This document shows positions 12,954 through 17,531 of a DNA stretch of 23,533 bases, one piece after another. Both the position numbers and the translations under genes were made by a program. A model generated the notes under the pieces. That model did no database searches and had not been told where the DNA came from. It was given only the letters and a program-made list of their open reading frames with translations. This stretch comes from a virus. The DNA lies in the IMG/VR virus record IMGVR_UViG_3300035438_001056, positions 1 through 23,533 of that record; one strand, written 5' to 3'. Position 1 is the first letter of the stretch. The number at the start of each line of letters is the position of its first letter.

Positions 12954-13882
12954 TGAATCACTTCGCTGAACTTGTTGGACAAGAAGAAGTTAAACGCAAG
13001 CTTTCCTTTTATTTGGAAGCTCACGCTAAGACTGAACTTGTACCGTTTTTAAACTTCGTTGGTGCAAAAGGTTTAGGTAAGACCGCGTTTGTTCGCGAAT
13101 TTGCTAAGAACATTTATAACACCACCGGAGTTAATAAGCCACTACTTGAACTAAATAGTTCTAGTATTAAATCGGGGAATCAGTTTTTCGAACAAGTTTT
13201 TCTGCCCCACATTCAAGATCAAGAAATTATTTGTTTCTTTGATGAAGCGCATTGTTTGCCAAGAGATTTTAGTTATGCACTACTATCTATTCTATCTACA
13301 GAGAAAGATCATGTAATAGAATATAATGGCGGCAAAAATAATTACATCTTCAATTTCAAGAAGCATCATTTTATATTCGCGACAACTGAATCAGATAAGC
13401 TATTTATTCCGTTGCGTGATCGATTGACGACGATTGAATTTGCAGATTATAATACGAGCGAGTTGAGAGAGATCTTTCAAAAGTCTTTGCCAAATATTAA
13501 TTTTGATGAAGATGCTCTTTCAATGTTGTCCGAAACATCCAGAGGTAACGCACGGTCTTGCGTCCTTCGCGCTAAAGAGGTTAAGTTATATACAGATAGA
13601 TACGAGATAACTGACTTCACAAAAGAAGATGCACAAAAGCTTTTCTTTATTCTTGGTATTTTACCTTATGGTTTAAATAGAATTGAATGGCAGATATTAA
13701 ATATCTTGCGTAAAGAAGGTAGCTGTACTCTTTCTATGCTCGCTGCAAAAACTGGTTTGTCAAGAACCGCGATTCAGCGCGATCATGAATTGTATTTAAT
13801 TCGTAAAGGCTTTATTAGTATTGATAGTATTAGATATATTACTACTAATGGATGTAAAGCTTTAGAAACTATAAAGAAATAG
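12953..13882 (+). CDS. RuvB-like AAA+ ATPase (309 aa)
   Basis: Walker A G37-A-K-G-L-G-K43-T44, Walker B I-I-C-F-F-D97-E98-A-H, sensor 1 F-I-F-A-T-T-E-S, an arginine-finger region P-L-R155-D-R and sensor 2 S-R-G-N-A-R201 are present. The C-terminus (about 235-309) is a winged helix with G-L-N-R-I-E-W-Q-I-L and L-I-R-K-G-F-I, which strongly recalls the RuvB C-terminal domain. RuvB drives Holliday junction branch migration with RuvA; no ruvA or ruvC is seen here, so it may borrow host RuvA or load a phage helicase. Length is slightly short of bacterial RuvB. Confidence 0.8.
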   Translation: MNHFAELVGQEEVKRKLSFYLEAHAKTELVPFLNFVGAKGLGKTAFVREFAKNIYNTTGVNKPLLELNSSSIKSGNQFFEQVFLPHIQDQEIICFFDEAHCLPRDFSYALLSILSTEKDHVIEYNGGKNNYIFNFKKHHFIFATTESDKLFIPLRDRLTTIEFADYNTSELREIFQKSLPNINFDEDALSMLSETSRGNARSCVLRAKEVKLYTDRYEITDFTKEDAQKLFFILGILPYGLNRIEWQILNILRKEGSCTLSMLAAKTGLSRTAIQRDHELYLIRKGFISIDSIRYITTNGCKALETIKK

Positions 13883-13900
13883 TGTAAGATATTCAAGCAA

Positions 13901-13975
13901 GCTTCGCAAGCATAGATGGCGATGCAGAGGTTTTGTAAACCTCAGAGCAGAGTTCAAGTCTCTGGCGAAGCTCCA
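13901..13975 (+). tRNA. tRNA-Thr(UGU)
   Basis: Full cloverleaf: acceptor GCTTCGC/GCGAAGC, D stem GCAT/ATGC, anticodon stem GAGGT/ACCTC with loop TTTGTAA (anticodon TGT), T stem CAGAG/CTCTG with loop TTCAAGT. CCA is encoded and a short T run follows. It lies 18 bases after the RuvB-like gene and 6 bases before an HNH gene, without its own boxA-like motif. Confidence 0.9.
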
Positions 13976-13981
13976 ATTTTT

Positions 13982-14446
13982 ATGAAAAGAAGTTTGTATA
14001 AAGAAGAAATCCTCAGATTAAGATCTGAGGGCAAAACAGGAAATGAAATTTCTAAGCTTCTCAAATGTTCAAGAACATTAGTTTCTTATTACATAGATCT
14101 AGGTTATCAAAAAAGCCATCAAAATCGATCTAAGACTTTTAAAAAGACTAATAGATTTGCAAAGAAAGAAGAAGTAAGAAATAAGTTTGGCGGCAAATGT
14201 CAAATTTGTTCTTATGATAAGTGTCAAAGCGTACTGAGTTTTCATCATCTTCCCGGTACAAATAAAAAGTTTACTATTTCAGATGCGATAGTAAGAAAAA
14301 GAAAATCAGATGAAGAATTAGTGAATGAGTTGAAAAAATGTATTTTGGTTTGTGCGAATTGTCACGGTGAGATTCATGCGGGGATCACAGAAATTCCAGA
14401 AGGTATCAAGAATCCCTTGACAATCAGTGAAAGTATGATAAATTGA
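13982..14446 (+). CDS. HNH homing endonuclease with N-terminal HTH (154 aa)
   Basis: The start at 13982 lies just after tRNA-Thr; an upstream frame start at 13916 would run through the tRNA and is rejected. Residues 5-40 form a helix-turn-helix (I-L-R-L-R-S-E-G-K-T-G-N-E-I-S-K-L-L-K-C-S). The nuclease domain has C-Q-I-C, S-F-H-H-L-P-G and C-I-L-V-C-A-N-C-H-G-E-I-H, the H-H...N...H metal finger with two zinc CxxC pairs. It is a free-standing homing endonuclease type and shares layout with the minus-strand gene at 15063. A promoter begins in its 3' end. Confidence 0.88.
   Translation: MKRSLYKEEILRLRSEGKTGNEISKLLKCSRTLVSYYIDLGYQKSHQNRSKTFKKTNRFAKKEEVRNKFGGKCQICSYDKCQSVLSFHHLPGTNKKFTISDAIVRKRKSDEELVNELKKCILVCANCHGEIHAGITEIPEGIKNPLTISESMIN
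14417..14444 (+). promoter_or_regulatory. tRNA-cluster promoter 1
   Basis: TTGACA at 14417-14422, a 16-base spacer and TAAATT at 14439-14444, followed by exactly 6 bases and a GTTCTTT motif at 14451. It overlaps the end of the HNH gene. Confidence 0.7.
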
Positions 14447-14450
14447 TCGT

Positions 14451-14457
14451 GTTCTTT
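14451..14457 (+). promoter_or_regulatory. boxA-like motif 1 (GTTCTTT)
   Basis: First of twelve copies in the RNA region, 6 bases after a -10 box, so close to the transcription start. It is followed by GGATGCAGCA, which resembles the 3' end of the tRNA-Lys downstream, perhaps a deletion scar. About 50 bases of imperfect repeats (GGTAGTTGAA, GGTAGTTTGAA) follow. Confidence 0.55.
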
Positions 14458-14505
14458 GGATGCAGCAGGTAGTTGAAGGTAGTTTGAAGTTTCTGCTAAG
14501 TCCGC

Positions 14506-14533
14506 TTGACAATTGAAGAAAGTGTGATAGATT
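14506..14533 (+). promoter_or_regulatory. tRNA-cluster promoter 2
   Basis: TTGACA at 14506-14511, a 16-base spacer and TAGATT at 14528-14533, again followed by 6 bases and GTTCTTT at 14540. The layout duplicates promoter 1, which lies 89 bases upstream. Confidence 0.75.
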
Positions 14534-14539
14534 GTCAAT

Positions 14540-14546
14540 GTTCTTT
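14540..14546 (+). promoter_or_regulatory. boxA-like motif 2 (GTTCTTTCAATAA)
   Basis: Six bases after promoter 2 and 7 bases before tRNA-Lys. The extension CAATAA is shared with motifs 6 and 12. Confidence 0.6.
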
Positions 14547-14553
14547 CAATAAT

Positions 14554-14628
14554 GCATCCGTGGCGCAATGGCAGCGCAGCGGCCTTTTAAGCCGTTGGTT
14601 GTGAGTTCGAATCTCACCGGATGCACCA
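14554..14628 (+). tRNA. tRNA-Lys(UUU)
   Basis: Acceptor GCATCCG/CGGATGC, D stem GCGC/GCGC, anticodon loop CTTTTAA (anticodon TTT), T stem GTGAG/CTCAC with loop TTCGAAT, discriminator A, encoded CCA. A T run and a boxA-like motif follow directly. Confidence 0.93.
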
Positions 14629-14637
14629 ATTTTTTCA

Positions 14638-14644
14638 GTTCTTT
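14638..14644 (+). promoter_or_regulatory. boxA-like motif 3 (GTTCTTTTACAATTTA)
   Basis: Follows the T run of tRNA-Lys. Its extended form is close to the E. coli rrn boxA (GCTCTTTAACAATTTA). It precedes the unassigned structured RNA at 14653. Confidence 0.65.
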
Positions 14645-14652
14645 TACAATTT

Positions 14653-14783
14653 AAATTAGAAGATAGATGGCCCCATCTGAGGTTAGAATCCTTTTAGCAA
14701 AAGATGCGTATATGGGCTGAACGGAAGGATCTAAAAAATCTATTGAGCCTAATTAGCTCGCCGTGAAATCCTTAATCTAATTT
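14653..14783 (+). ncRNA. Unassigned structured RNA with pseudoknot (candidate)
   Basis: No tRNA or ORF fits. A closing stem pairs AAATTAGA (14653-14660) with TCTAATTT (14776-14783). Inside lie a hairpin AGATG/CATCT (14665-14678), a 10-bp stem TTAG-a-ATCCTT (14683-14693) with AAGGATCTAA (14725-14734), and a hairpin GAGC/GCTC (14745-14759). The hairpin loop GCCC (14670-14673) can pair with GGGC (14714-14717), giving a pseudoknot. It is flanked by boxA-like motifs, like the tRNAs. I do not recognise a known class; ribozyme, regulatory RNA or a processing element are open. Confidence 0.45.
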
Positions 14784-14792
14784 TATAATTTT

Positions 14793-14862
14793 AAGCAGTG
14801 AAGTCACTATCATTATAACGTGTGTTATTTATGATAGATGGAAATACGTTTCCCGCTGCTTA
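14793..14862 (+). ncRNA. Unassigned tRNA-sized structured RNA (candidate)
   Basis: A 70-base segment closes with AAGCAGT (14793-14799) and GCTGCTT (14855-14861), a 7-bp acceptor-like stem followed by A. Inside are a long hairpin CTATCAT..ATGATAG and a short hairpin GGAAA/TTTCC, but there is no D arm, no normal T-loop and no clear anticodon arm. It could be a decayed tRNA or a distinct small RNA. A boxA-like motif follows 10 bases later. Confidence 0.4.
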
Positions 14863-14871
14863 ATATATTTC

Positions 14872-14878
14872 GTTCTTT
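14872..14878 (+). promoter_or_regulatory. boxA-like motif 4 (GTTCTTTAAAATTTAA)
   Basis: Between the structured RNA at 14793 and tRNA(CAU) at 14905. No -10 box lies at the expected place, so it is an internal copy. Confidence 0.6.
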
Positions 14879-14904
14879 AAAATTTAATATGTAGTAGTTT
14901 CTAT

Positions 14905-14981
14905 GGGCCGTTAGCTTAAACTGGACTTAAAGCAGCATTCTCATAAAATGTTGATTGTCGATTCGATCTCGACACGGCCCA
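14905..14981 (+). tRNA. tRNA with CAU anticodon (Met or Ile2)
   Basis: Acceptor GGGCCGT/ACGGCCC, D stem GCTT/AAGC with GG in the loop, anticodon stem GCATT/AATGT with loop CTCATAA, T stem GTCGA/TCGAC with loop TTCGATC, discriminator A. CCA is not encoded; the discriminator is followed by CAGAG, the same as after tRNA-Leu. Whether it reads AUG or, after lysidine modification, AUA cannot be told by eye. Confidence 0.88.
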
Positions 14982-15006
14982 CAGAGACTATTGCATATTT
15001 CTTGTT

Positions 15007-15084
15007 GGTCTGGTAACTCAACTGGTTCAGAGTACATGCTTTATAAGCGTGAAGTTGCGGGTTCAAGCCCCGCTCAGACCACCA
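15007..15084 (+). tRNA. tRNA-Ile(UAU)
   Basis: Acceptor GGTCTGG/TCAGACC, D stem ACTC/GAGT, anticodon stem CATGC/GCGTG with loop TTTATAA (anticodon TAT), T stem GCGGG/CCCGC with loop TTCAAGC, discriminator A and encoded CCA. The minus-strand HNH gene ends inside its 3' part. Confidence 0.9.
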
Positions 15085-15641
15085 ATTTTAATTTGTTCTT
15101 TTAAATCTACTAATCCATGATGCACTTCAGCGTGACAGTTTTTACAAAGCAGAACGCATTTATTCAATTCCTTAGTTAAGAATTCTAAACTATAACTTCT
15201 TAGTTGAGCTATATTAAATTCTTTTTCTTCTGGGTTTATATGATGAAAATCTAATGCACCAATATATTTATCGTAATTGCAAACAATGCATTTGCCTCCT
15301 TTATATTTCACACATTCTACTTTTCTAGCTAATTGTTTTTCATAAGTGATTTTATTATTACACGGCTTACACCATCCATGAACATCACCATTTTTAGAAG
15401 TGTAAAATTCATTTTGCAAGTTTTTCACTCCTTCACATTTAGGACATTTCTTGAATTGTATATCATTAATAAGTACAATACTTTTAGTTCGTGGCTGTTC
15501 TTTAAAAGATTTGTTTTTAGTTTTTAAATCAAATTTTTTAAGCCAATGGCGAATGCTCGTTCTACTTTTGTTAGTAATTTTTGAAATTTGTCCGAGTGAA
15601 AGTCCTTGACTAACGTAGGTCTCTAGTGTAGATTTATCCAT
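15063..15641 (-). CDS. HNH homing endonuclease, antisense to the tRNA cluster (192 aa)
   Basis: An N-terminal helix-turn-helix (Q-G-L-S-L-G-Q-I-S-K-I-T-N-K-S-R-T-S-I) precedes a C-P-K-C/C-K-P-C zinc pair and the HNH core C-I-V-C, D-F-H-H-I-N-P, C-V-L-L-C-K-N-C-H-A-E-V-H-H. It resembles the HNH protein at 13982 in domain order and core motifs. Its last seven codons (G-G-L-S-G-A region) overlap the 3' end of tRNA-Ile by 22 bases on the opposite strand. Insertion between tRNA-Ile and tRNA-Glu suggests homing into the tRNA cluster. Confidence 0.87.
   Translation of the reverse strand: MDKSTLETYVSQGLSLGQISKITNKSRTSIRHWLKKFDLKTKNKSFKEQPRTKSIVLINDIQFKKCPKCEGVKNLQNEFYTSKNGDVHGWCKPCNNKITYEKQLARKVECVKYKGGKCIVCNYDKYIGALDFHHINPEEKEFNIAQLRSYSLEFLTKELNKCVLLCKNCHAEVHHGLVDLKEQIKIGGLSGA
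15095..15101 (+). promoter_or_regulatory. boxA-like motif 5 (GTTCTTTTAAA)
   Basis: Follows the T-rich tail of tRNA-Ile on the + strand and lies inside the 3' end of the antisense HNH gene. Confidence 0.5.
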
Positions 15642-15681
15642 AGTTCAATTCTTATTACACATTATTATAAGACTTGGGCTA

Positions 15682-15688
15682 GCTCTTT
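15682..15688 (+). promoter_or_regulatory. boxA-like motif 6 (GCTCTTTCAATAAAATTTT)
   Basis: The GCTCTTT form is identical to the E. coli rrn boxA core. It stands 15 bases before tRNA-Glu; a possible TATAAG lies at 15666-15671. Confidence 0.6.
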
Positions 15689-15703
15689 CAATAAAATTTT
15701 AAC

Positions 15704-15778
15704 GGTCCATTAGTCTAGTGGTTATGACACTGCCCTTTCACGGCGGGAACAAGAGTTCGATTCTCTTATGGACTGCCA
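15704..15778 (+). tRNA. tRNA-Glu(UUC)
   Basis: Acceptor GGTCCAT/ATGGACT (first pair G-T), D stem GTCT/TGAC region, anticodon loop CTTTCAC (anticodon TTC), T loop TTCGATT, discriminator G as usual for Glu, and encoded CCA. Followed by a T run and a promoter for the next tRNA. Confidence 0.9.
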
Positions 15779-15789
15779 ATTTTTTCCCC

Positions 15790-15818
15790 TTGACAGGGGC
15801 CATAATCTCTAGTAGATT
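15790..15818 (+). promoter_or_regulatory. tRNA-cluster promoter 3 (upstream of tRNA-Leu)
   Basis: TTGACA at 15790-15795, a 17-base spacer and TAGATT at 15813-15818, followed by exactly 6 bases and GTTCTTT at 15825. This is the third case of the same promoter-to-motif spacing. Confidence 0.75.
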
Positions 15819-15824
15819 GTGCGT

Positions 15825-15831
15825 GTTCTTT
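15825..15831 (+). promoter_or_regulatory. boxA-like motif 7 (GTTCTTTACAA)
   Basis: At the expected transcription start of promoter 3 and 23 bases before the intron-containing tRNA-Leu. Confidence 0.6.
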
Positions 15832-15854
15832 ACAACTGAATAAGAAAGTTCTGT

Positions 15855-16227
15855 CCAGCGATGGCGAAATGGCAGACGCAGCGGACTCTTAAGGGTCCAT
15901 ACATGAGAAATTGTGTATGAGTATGGTGTAAATTCGGTGAACGGTTCATAGTGCAACCCCTTAGCAGAAATGGTTTGGGGAGAGATTGAAATAATATCTT
16001 ACTATATCCCAACGCCGAGCCAAGCTTAATTGAAGTTGTCAATTTAAATCAGCTTCAATTGATAAGGTGTAGAGACTATAATCACCCTCCTAAGATTGAC
16101 TTGAAATCAATACGGAGAAGGCATAGTCCAGACCACAAACAGAGAAATCTGGTAGTGAAAACTATAGTGGCAGGTAAAATCCGCAGGTGCTAATAACACT
16201 GTGGGGGTTCAAGTCCCCCTCGCTGGA
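15855..16227 (+). tRNA. tRNA-Leu(UAA), interrupted by a group I intron
   Basis: Exons 15855-15887 and 16175-16227 join to an 86-base type II tRNA. Acceptor CCAGCGA/TCGCTGG, D stem GCG/CGC with the Leu-type AAATGGCAGA loop, anticodon stem GCGGA/TCCGC, spliced loop CTTAAAA (anticodon TAA), a variable arm with a GTG/CAC stem, T stem GGGGG/CCCCC with loop TTCAAGT, discriminator A. CCA is not encoded; CAGAG follows. Before splicing the anticodon does not exist, so function depends on the intron. Confidence 0.92.
15888..16174 (+). ncRNA. Group I intron in tRNA-Leu(UAA), 287 bases, no ORF
   Basis: The 5' exon end GGACT pairs with GGTCC at 15894-15898, giving P1 with the expected U-G pair at the splice site. 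The intron ends in G (16174). Core elements: a P-like AAATTCGGTGAA and Q-like CGCCGAGCCAAGC that form P4, an R-like segment GTGTAGAGACTATAA (from 16067), and an S-like AAGGCATAGTCC (16118-16129). P7 pairs GACTAT (16074-16079) with ATAGTC (16123-16128). P8 pairs CTCC with GGAG around an ATTGA/TCAAT hairpin; P9 has a CAGA-GAAA-TCTG tetraloop hairpin. It should self-splice by two transesterifications. Confidence 0.9.
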
Positions 16228-16239
16228 CAGAGCTTTTTT

Positions 16240-16246
16240 GTTCTTT
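16240..16246 (+). promoter_or_regulatory. boxA-like motif 8 (GTTCTTTTAATAATTTT)
   Basis: Directly after the T run following tRNA-Leu, with no promoter nearby. It precedes the long structured non-coding segment. Confidence 0.6.
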
Positions 16247-16254
16247 TAATAATT

Positions 16255-16345
16255 TTGCAGCAATGAGGGCAGTCGTCACTAAGACGTAGTTTGAGGTACT
16301 GGAAATAATCCGGTATATTAGACAACTGAGCGACCTGATCTGCGA
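16255..16345 (+). ncRNA. Unassigned structured RNA (candidate)
   Basis: Part of a roughly 500-base stretch (16228-16731) without a credible gene. TTGCAG (16255-16260) pairs with CTGCGA (16340-16345); next come AGG and TCG pairing with CGACCT (16331-16336), a CGTC/GACG hairpin, and a stem TACTGG/CCGGTA with the 7-base loop AAATAAT, which is sized like an anticodon arm but lacks U33. It could be a decayed tRNA or a small RNA of another kind. Confidence 0.35.
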
Positions 16346-16354
16346 AAAAACATA

Positions 16355-16395
16355 CAGTGCGCCCAAGTGATAATGTTTCTAGTCACTTTACACTG
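16355..16395 (+). other. Two-step hairpin
   Basis: CAGTG (16355-16359) pairs with CACTG (16391-16395) and AAGTGA (16365-16370) with TCACTT (16383-16388). An A run follows, so on the + strand it is not a standard terminator. Confidence 0.5.
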
Positions 16396-16417
16396 AGAAA
16401 AAAATGGGTATTAATTT

Positions 16418-16587
16418 TGACCATTGGTGTATAGAATTATAGCACACTACAAGACAGTAGAAGAGACTGAAATTGAACGAGAAGACATTTGGAAAAAAAG
16501 TACATATATGTTCGAAAGTAAATGTATTGATTTTCCATAATATATGGAACAATAGTGAAATCCTCGTATATTCGCAAGTCATGGTCA
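16418..16587 (+). ncRNA. Unassigned structured segment (candidate)
   Basis: TGACCAT (16418-16424) can pair with ATGGTCA (16581-16587) around three local hairpins: a GTG-TATA stem, CTAC/GTAG, and a perfect TTCCATA/TATGGAA. It ends 5 bases before the next boxA-like motif. The reading frame on the minus strand in this interval has no protein-like features. Function unknown. Confidence 0.3.
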
Positions 16588-16591
16588 TCCA

Positions 16592-16598
16592 GTTCTTT
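16592..16598 (+). promoter_or_regulatory. boxA-like motif 9 (GTTCTTTAAATAATTTA)
   Basis: Extended match to the rrn boxA. It lies between two structured segments with no tRNA next to it. Confidence 0.6.
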
Positions 16599-16608
16599 AA
16601 ATAATTTA

Positions 16609-16680
16609 TCTCATTAGAAGGACAAGGGGCTTCATGCCCCGTTCTTTAAAAAGACTTACTTCTAGTGGGATTTAATTTTT
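16609..16680 (+). terminator. Long-stem structure with embedded boxA-like motif, possible terminator
   Basis: CTCATTAGAAG (16611-16621 region) pairs over 11 positions, with G-U pairs, with CTTCTAGTGGG just before a T run. Inside are a GGGGC/GCCCC hairpin and the unpaired GTTCTTTAAAAA motif. The T run after the stem would allow termination before the promoter at 16694. Confidence 0.4.
16641..16647 (+). promoter_or_regulatory. boxA-like motif 10 (GTTCTTTAAAAA)
   Basis: Lies immediately 3' of a GGGGC/GCCCC hairpin, within the larger stem described at 16609. Confidence 0.5.
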
Positions 16681-16693
16681 TTATAAAAAATCG

Positions 16694-16722
16694 TTGACTT
16701 CCCTGAAGAATTCCTGTAGGAT
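16694..16722 (+). promoter_or_regulatory. Short-leader promoter
   Basis: TTGACT at 16694-16699, a 17-base spacer and TAGGAT at 16717-16722, 9 bases before the ATG at 16732. Confidence 0.7.
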
Positions 16723-16731
16723 GTATCCAAG

Positions 16732-16938
16732 ATGAAATTGTTCTACGCTTTTGTTGAGTTTAAGACGGGTGAAACTAATCAGTGGGGCGATGAGCTTACT
16801 GAGACTGGTTATGTAACTGAAAGTATTCTCAAAAAGAACAAAAATCAACAGGTCAAAGTGTATTGCTGTGGATTGATAATTAAATATACTAAAGTTGTTA
16901 AACTCAAGAATATTGTTACTATCATTCCTCAGTATTAA
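16732..16938 (+). CDS. Small hypothetical protein in the tRNA region (68 aa)
   Basis: A predicted beta-rich protein: K-L-F-Y-A-F-V-E-F, T-G-Y-V-T-E-S-I-L, Q-V-K-V-Y-C-C-G-L-I-I, K-N-I-V-T-I-I-P. No family recognised. It has its own promoter 9 bases upstream and sits alone between RNA genes. The first part resembles phage proteins that carry a short SH3-like barrel, but that is a guess. Confidence 0.6.
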   Translation: MKLFYAFVEFKTGETNQWGDELTETGYVTESILKKNKNQQVKVYCCGLIIKYTKVVKLKNIVTIIPQY

Positions 16939-16955
16939 AACAATTTTTAAAACTA

Positions 16956-16983
16956 TTGACTTGTCTGAAAACTCTGATAAACT
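16956..16983 (+). promoter_or_regulatory. Short-leader promoter
   Basis: TTGACT at 16956-16961, a 16-base spacer and TAAACT at 16978-16983, 9 bases before the ATG at 16993. Confidence 0.7.
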
Positions 16984-16992
16984 ATTAAAACT

Positions 16993-17301
16993 ATGATTAC
17001 ATATACTGTAACTGTTGACGAATACGGAACCAAGCTTTGGCGTTTCAATGACAAGCTCCATTGTGAACATGGACCTGCTGTTGAATATTCTGATGGAACC
17101 AAGTTTTGGTATTTGAATGGTGAGCGTGATCGTACTGATGGACCTGCTGTGGAATGGGCGAATGGAAACAAGTTTTGGTATTTGAATGGCAAAGAACTAA
17201 CTGAAACTGACTGGCGCAAGCAAATTCAAAAGACTAAGGCTCCTTGTGTAGGCAAGATAGTGGAAATTGATGGTGTAAAATATAAGCTTGTTGAAGCTTA
17301 G
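16993..17301 (+). CDS. MORN-like repeat protein (102 aa)
   Basis: Contains about three tandem repeats of the pattern W-Y/R-L/F-N-G/D-x-x-H/D-x-x-x-G-P-A-V-E-x-x-x-G-x-K, for example H-G-P-A-V-E-Y-S-D-G-T-K-F-W-Y-L-N-G and D-G-P-A-V-E-W-A-N-G-N-K-F-W-Y-L-N-G. The two units are nearly identical at the DNA level too. This repeat family is common in large phages and giant viruses and forms beta-hairpin arrays; binding partner unknown. The C-terminal 25 residues (V-E-I-D-G-V-K-Y-K-L-V-E) form a small separate strand pair. Confidence 0.75.
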   Translation: MITYTVTVDEYGTKLWRFNDKLHCEHGPAVEYSDGTKFWYLNGERDRTDGPAVEWANGNKFWYLNGKELTETDWRKQIQKTKAPCVGKIVEIDGVKYKLVEA

Positions 17302-17307
17302 TTCTTT
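17301..17307 (+). promoter_or_regulatory. boxA-like motif 11 (GTTCTTTTTTAAA)
   Basis: Overlaps the last base of the MORN-like gene and lies just upstream of the promoter at 17320, so it acts, if at all, on transcripts from upstream. Confidence 0.45.
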
Positions 17308-17319
17308 TTTAAAAAACTA

Positions 17320-17347
17320 TTGACAATACTATAATAGAGTATAAGAT
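17320..17347 (+). promoter_or_regulatory. Promoter of the Arg-Asn-Tyr tRNA group
   Basis: TTGACA at 17320-17325, a 16-base spacer and TAAGAT at 17342-17347, 15 bases before tRNA-Arg. No boxA-like motif follows it, unlike the three promoters upstream. Confidence 0.7.
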
Positions 17348-17362
17348 AGTTGTAGATTTTAC

Positions 17363-17439
17363 GTTCCCGTAGCTCAGTTGGATAGAGCATCCGCCTTCTA
17401 AGCGGATGGTCGCAGGTTCAAATCCTGCCGGGAACGCCA
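17363..17439 (+). tRNA. tRNA-Arg(UCU)
   Basis: Acceptor GTTCCCG/CGGGAAC, D stem GCTC/GAGC, anticodon stem TCCGC/GCGGA with loop CTTCTAA (anticodon TCT), T stem GCAGG/CCTGC with loop TTCAAAT, encoded CCA. Reads AGA, a favoured Arg codon in AT-rich phages. Confidence 0.95.
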
Positions 17440-17446
17440 CTTTAGT

Positions 17447-17521
17447 TCCAGAGTAGCTCAATGGTAGAGTAGCGCACTGTTAATGCGCGTGTTGGAGGTT
17501 CGAATCCTTCCTCTGGAGCCA
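17447..17521 (+). tRNA. tRNA-Asn(GUU)
   Basis: Acceptor TCCAGAG/CTCTGGA, D stem GCTC/GAGT, anticodon stem GCGCA/TGCGC with loop CTGTTAA (anticodon GTT), T loop TTCGAAT, discriminator G as usual for Asn, encoded CCA. Only 7 bases separate it from tRNA-Arg. Confidence 0.95.
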
Positions 17522-17531
17522 TTTTTTTAAC

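Noticed and set aside
13916-13981. Earlier start for the HNH gene running through tRNA-Thr
   Set aside because: The added residues are tRNA sequence; the ATG at 13982 lies just after the tRNA.
14793-14862. Call as a true tRNA
   Set aside because: No D arm, normal T-loop or anticodon arm can be drawn, so only a candidate RNA is listed.
15495-15502. GTTCTTT copy inside the antisense HNH gene
   Set aside because: It falls in the middle of coding sequence away from any RNA gene and is explained by codons of K-E-Q; not counted with the twelve motifs.
15738-16042. Minus-strand frames opposite tRNA-Glu, tRNA-Leu and its intron
   Set aside because: Antisense of well-supported RNA genes with no protein-like features.
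16388-16588. Minus-strand frame of 66 codons in the structured region
   Set aside because: No motif, poor composition for a protein and strong RNA hairpins in the same interval.
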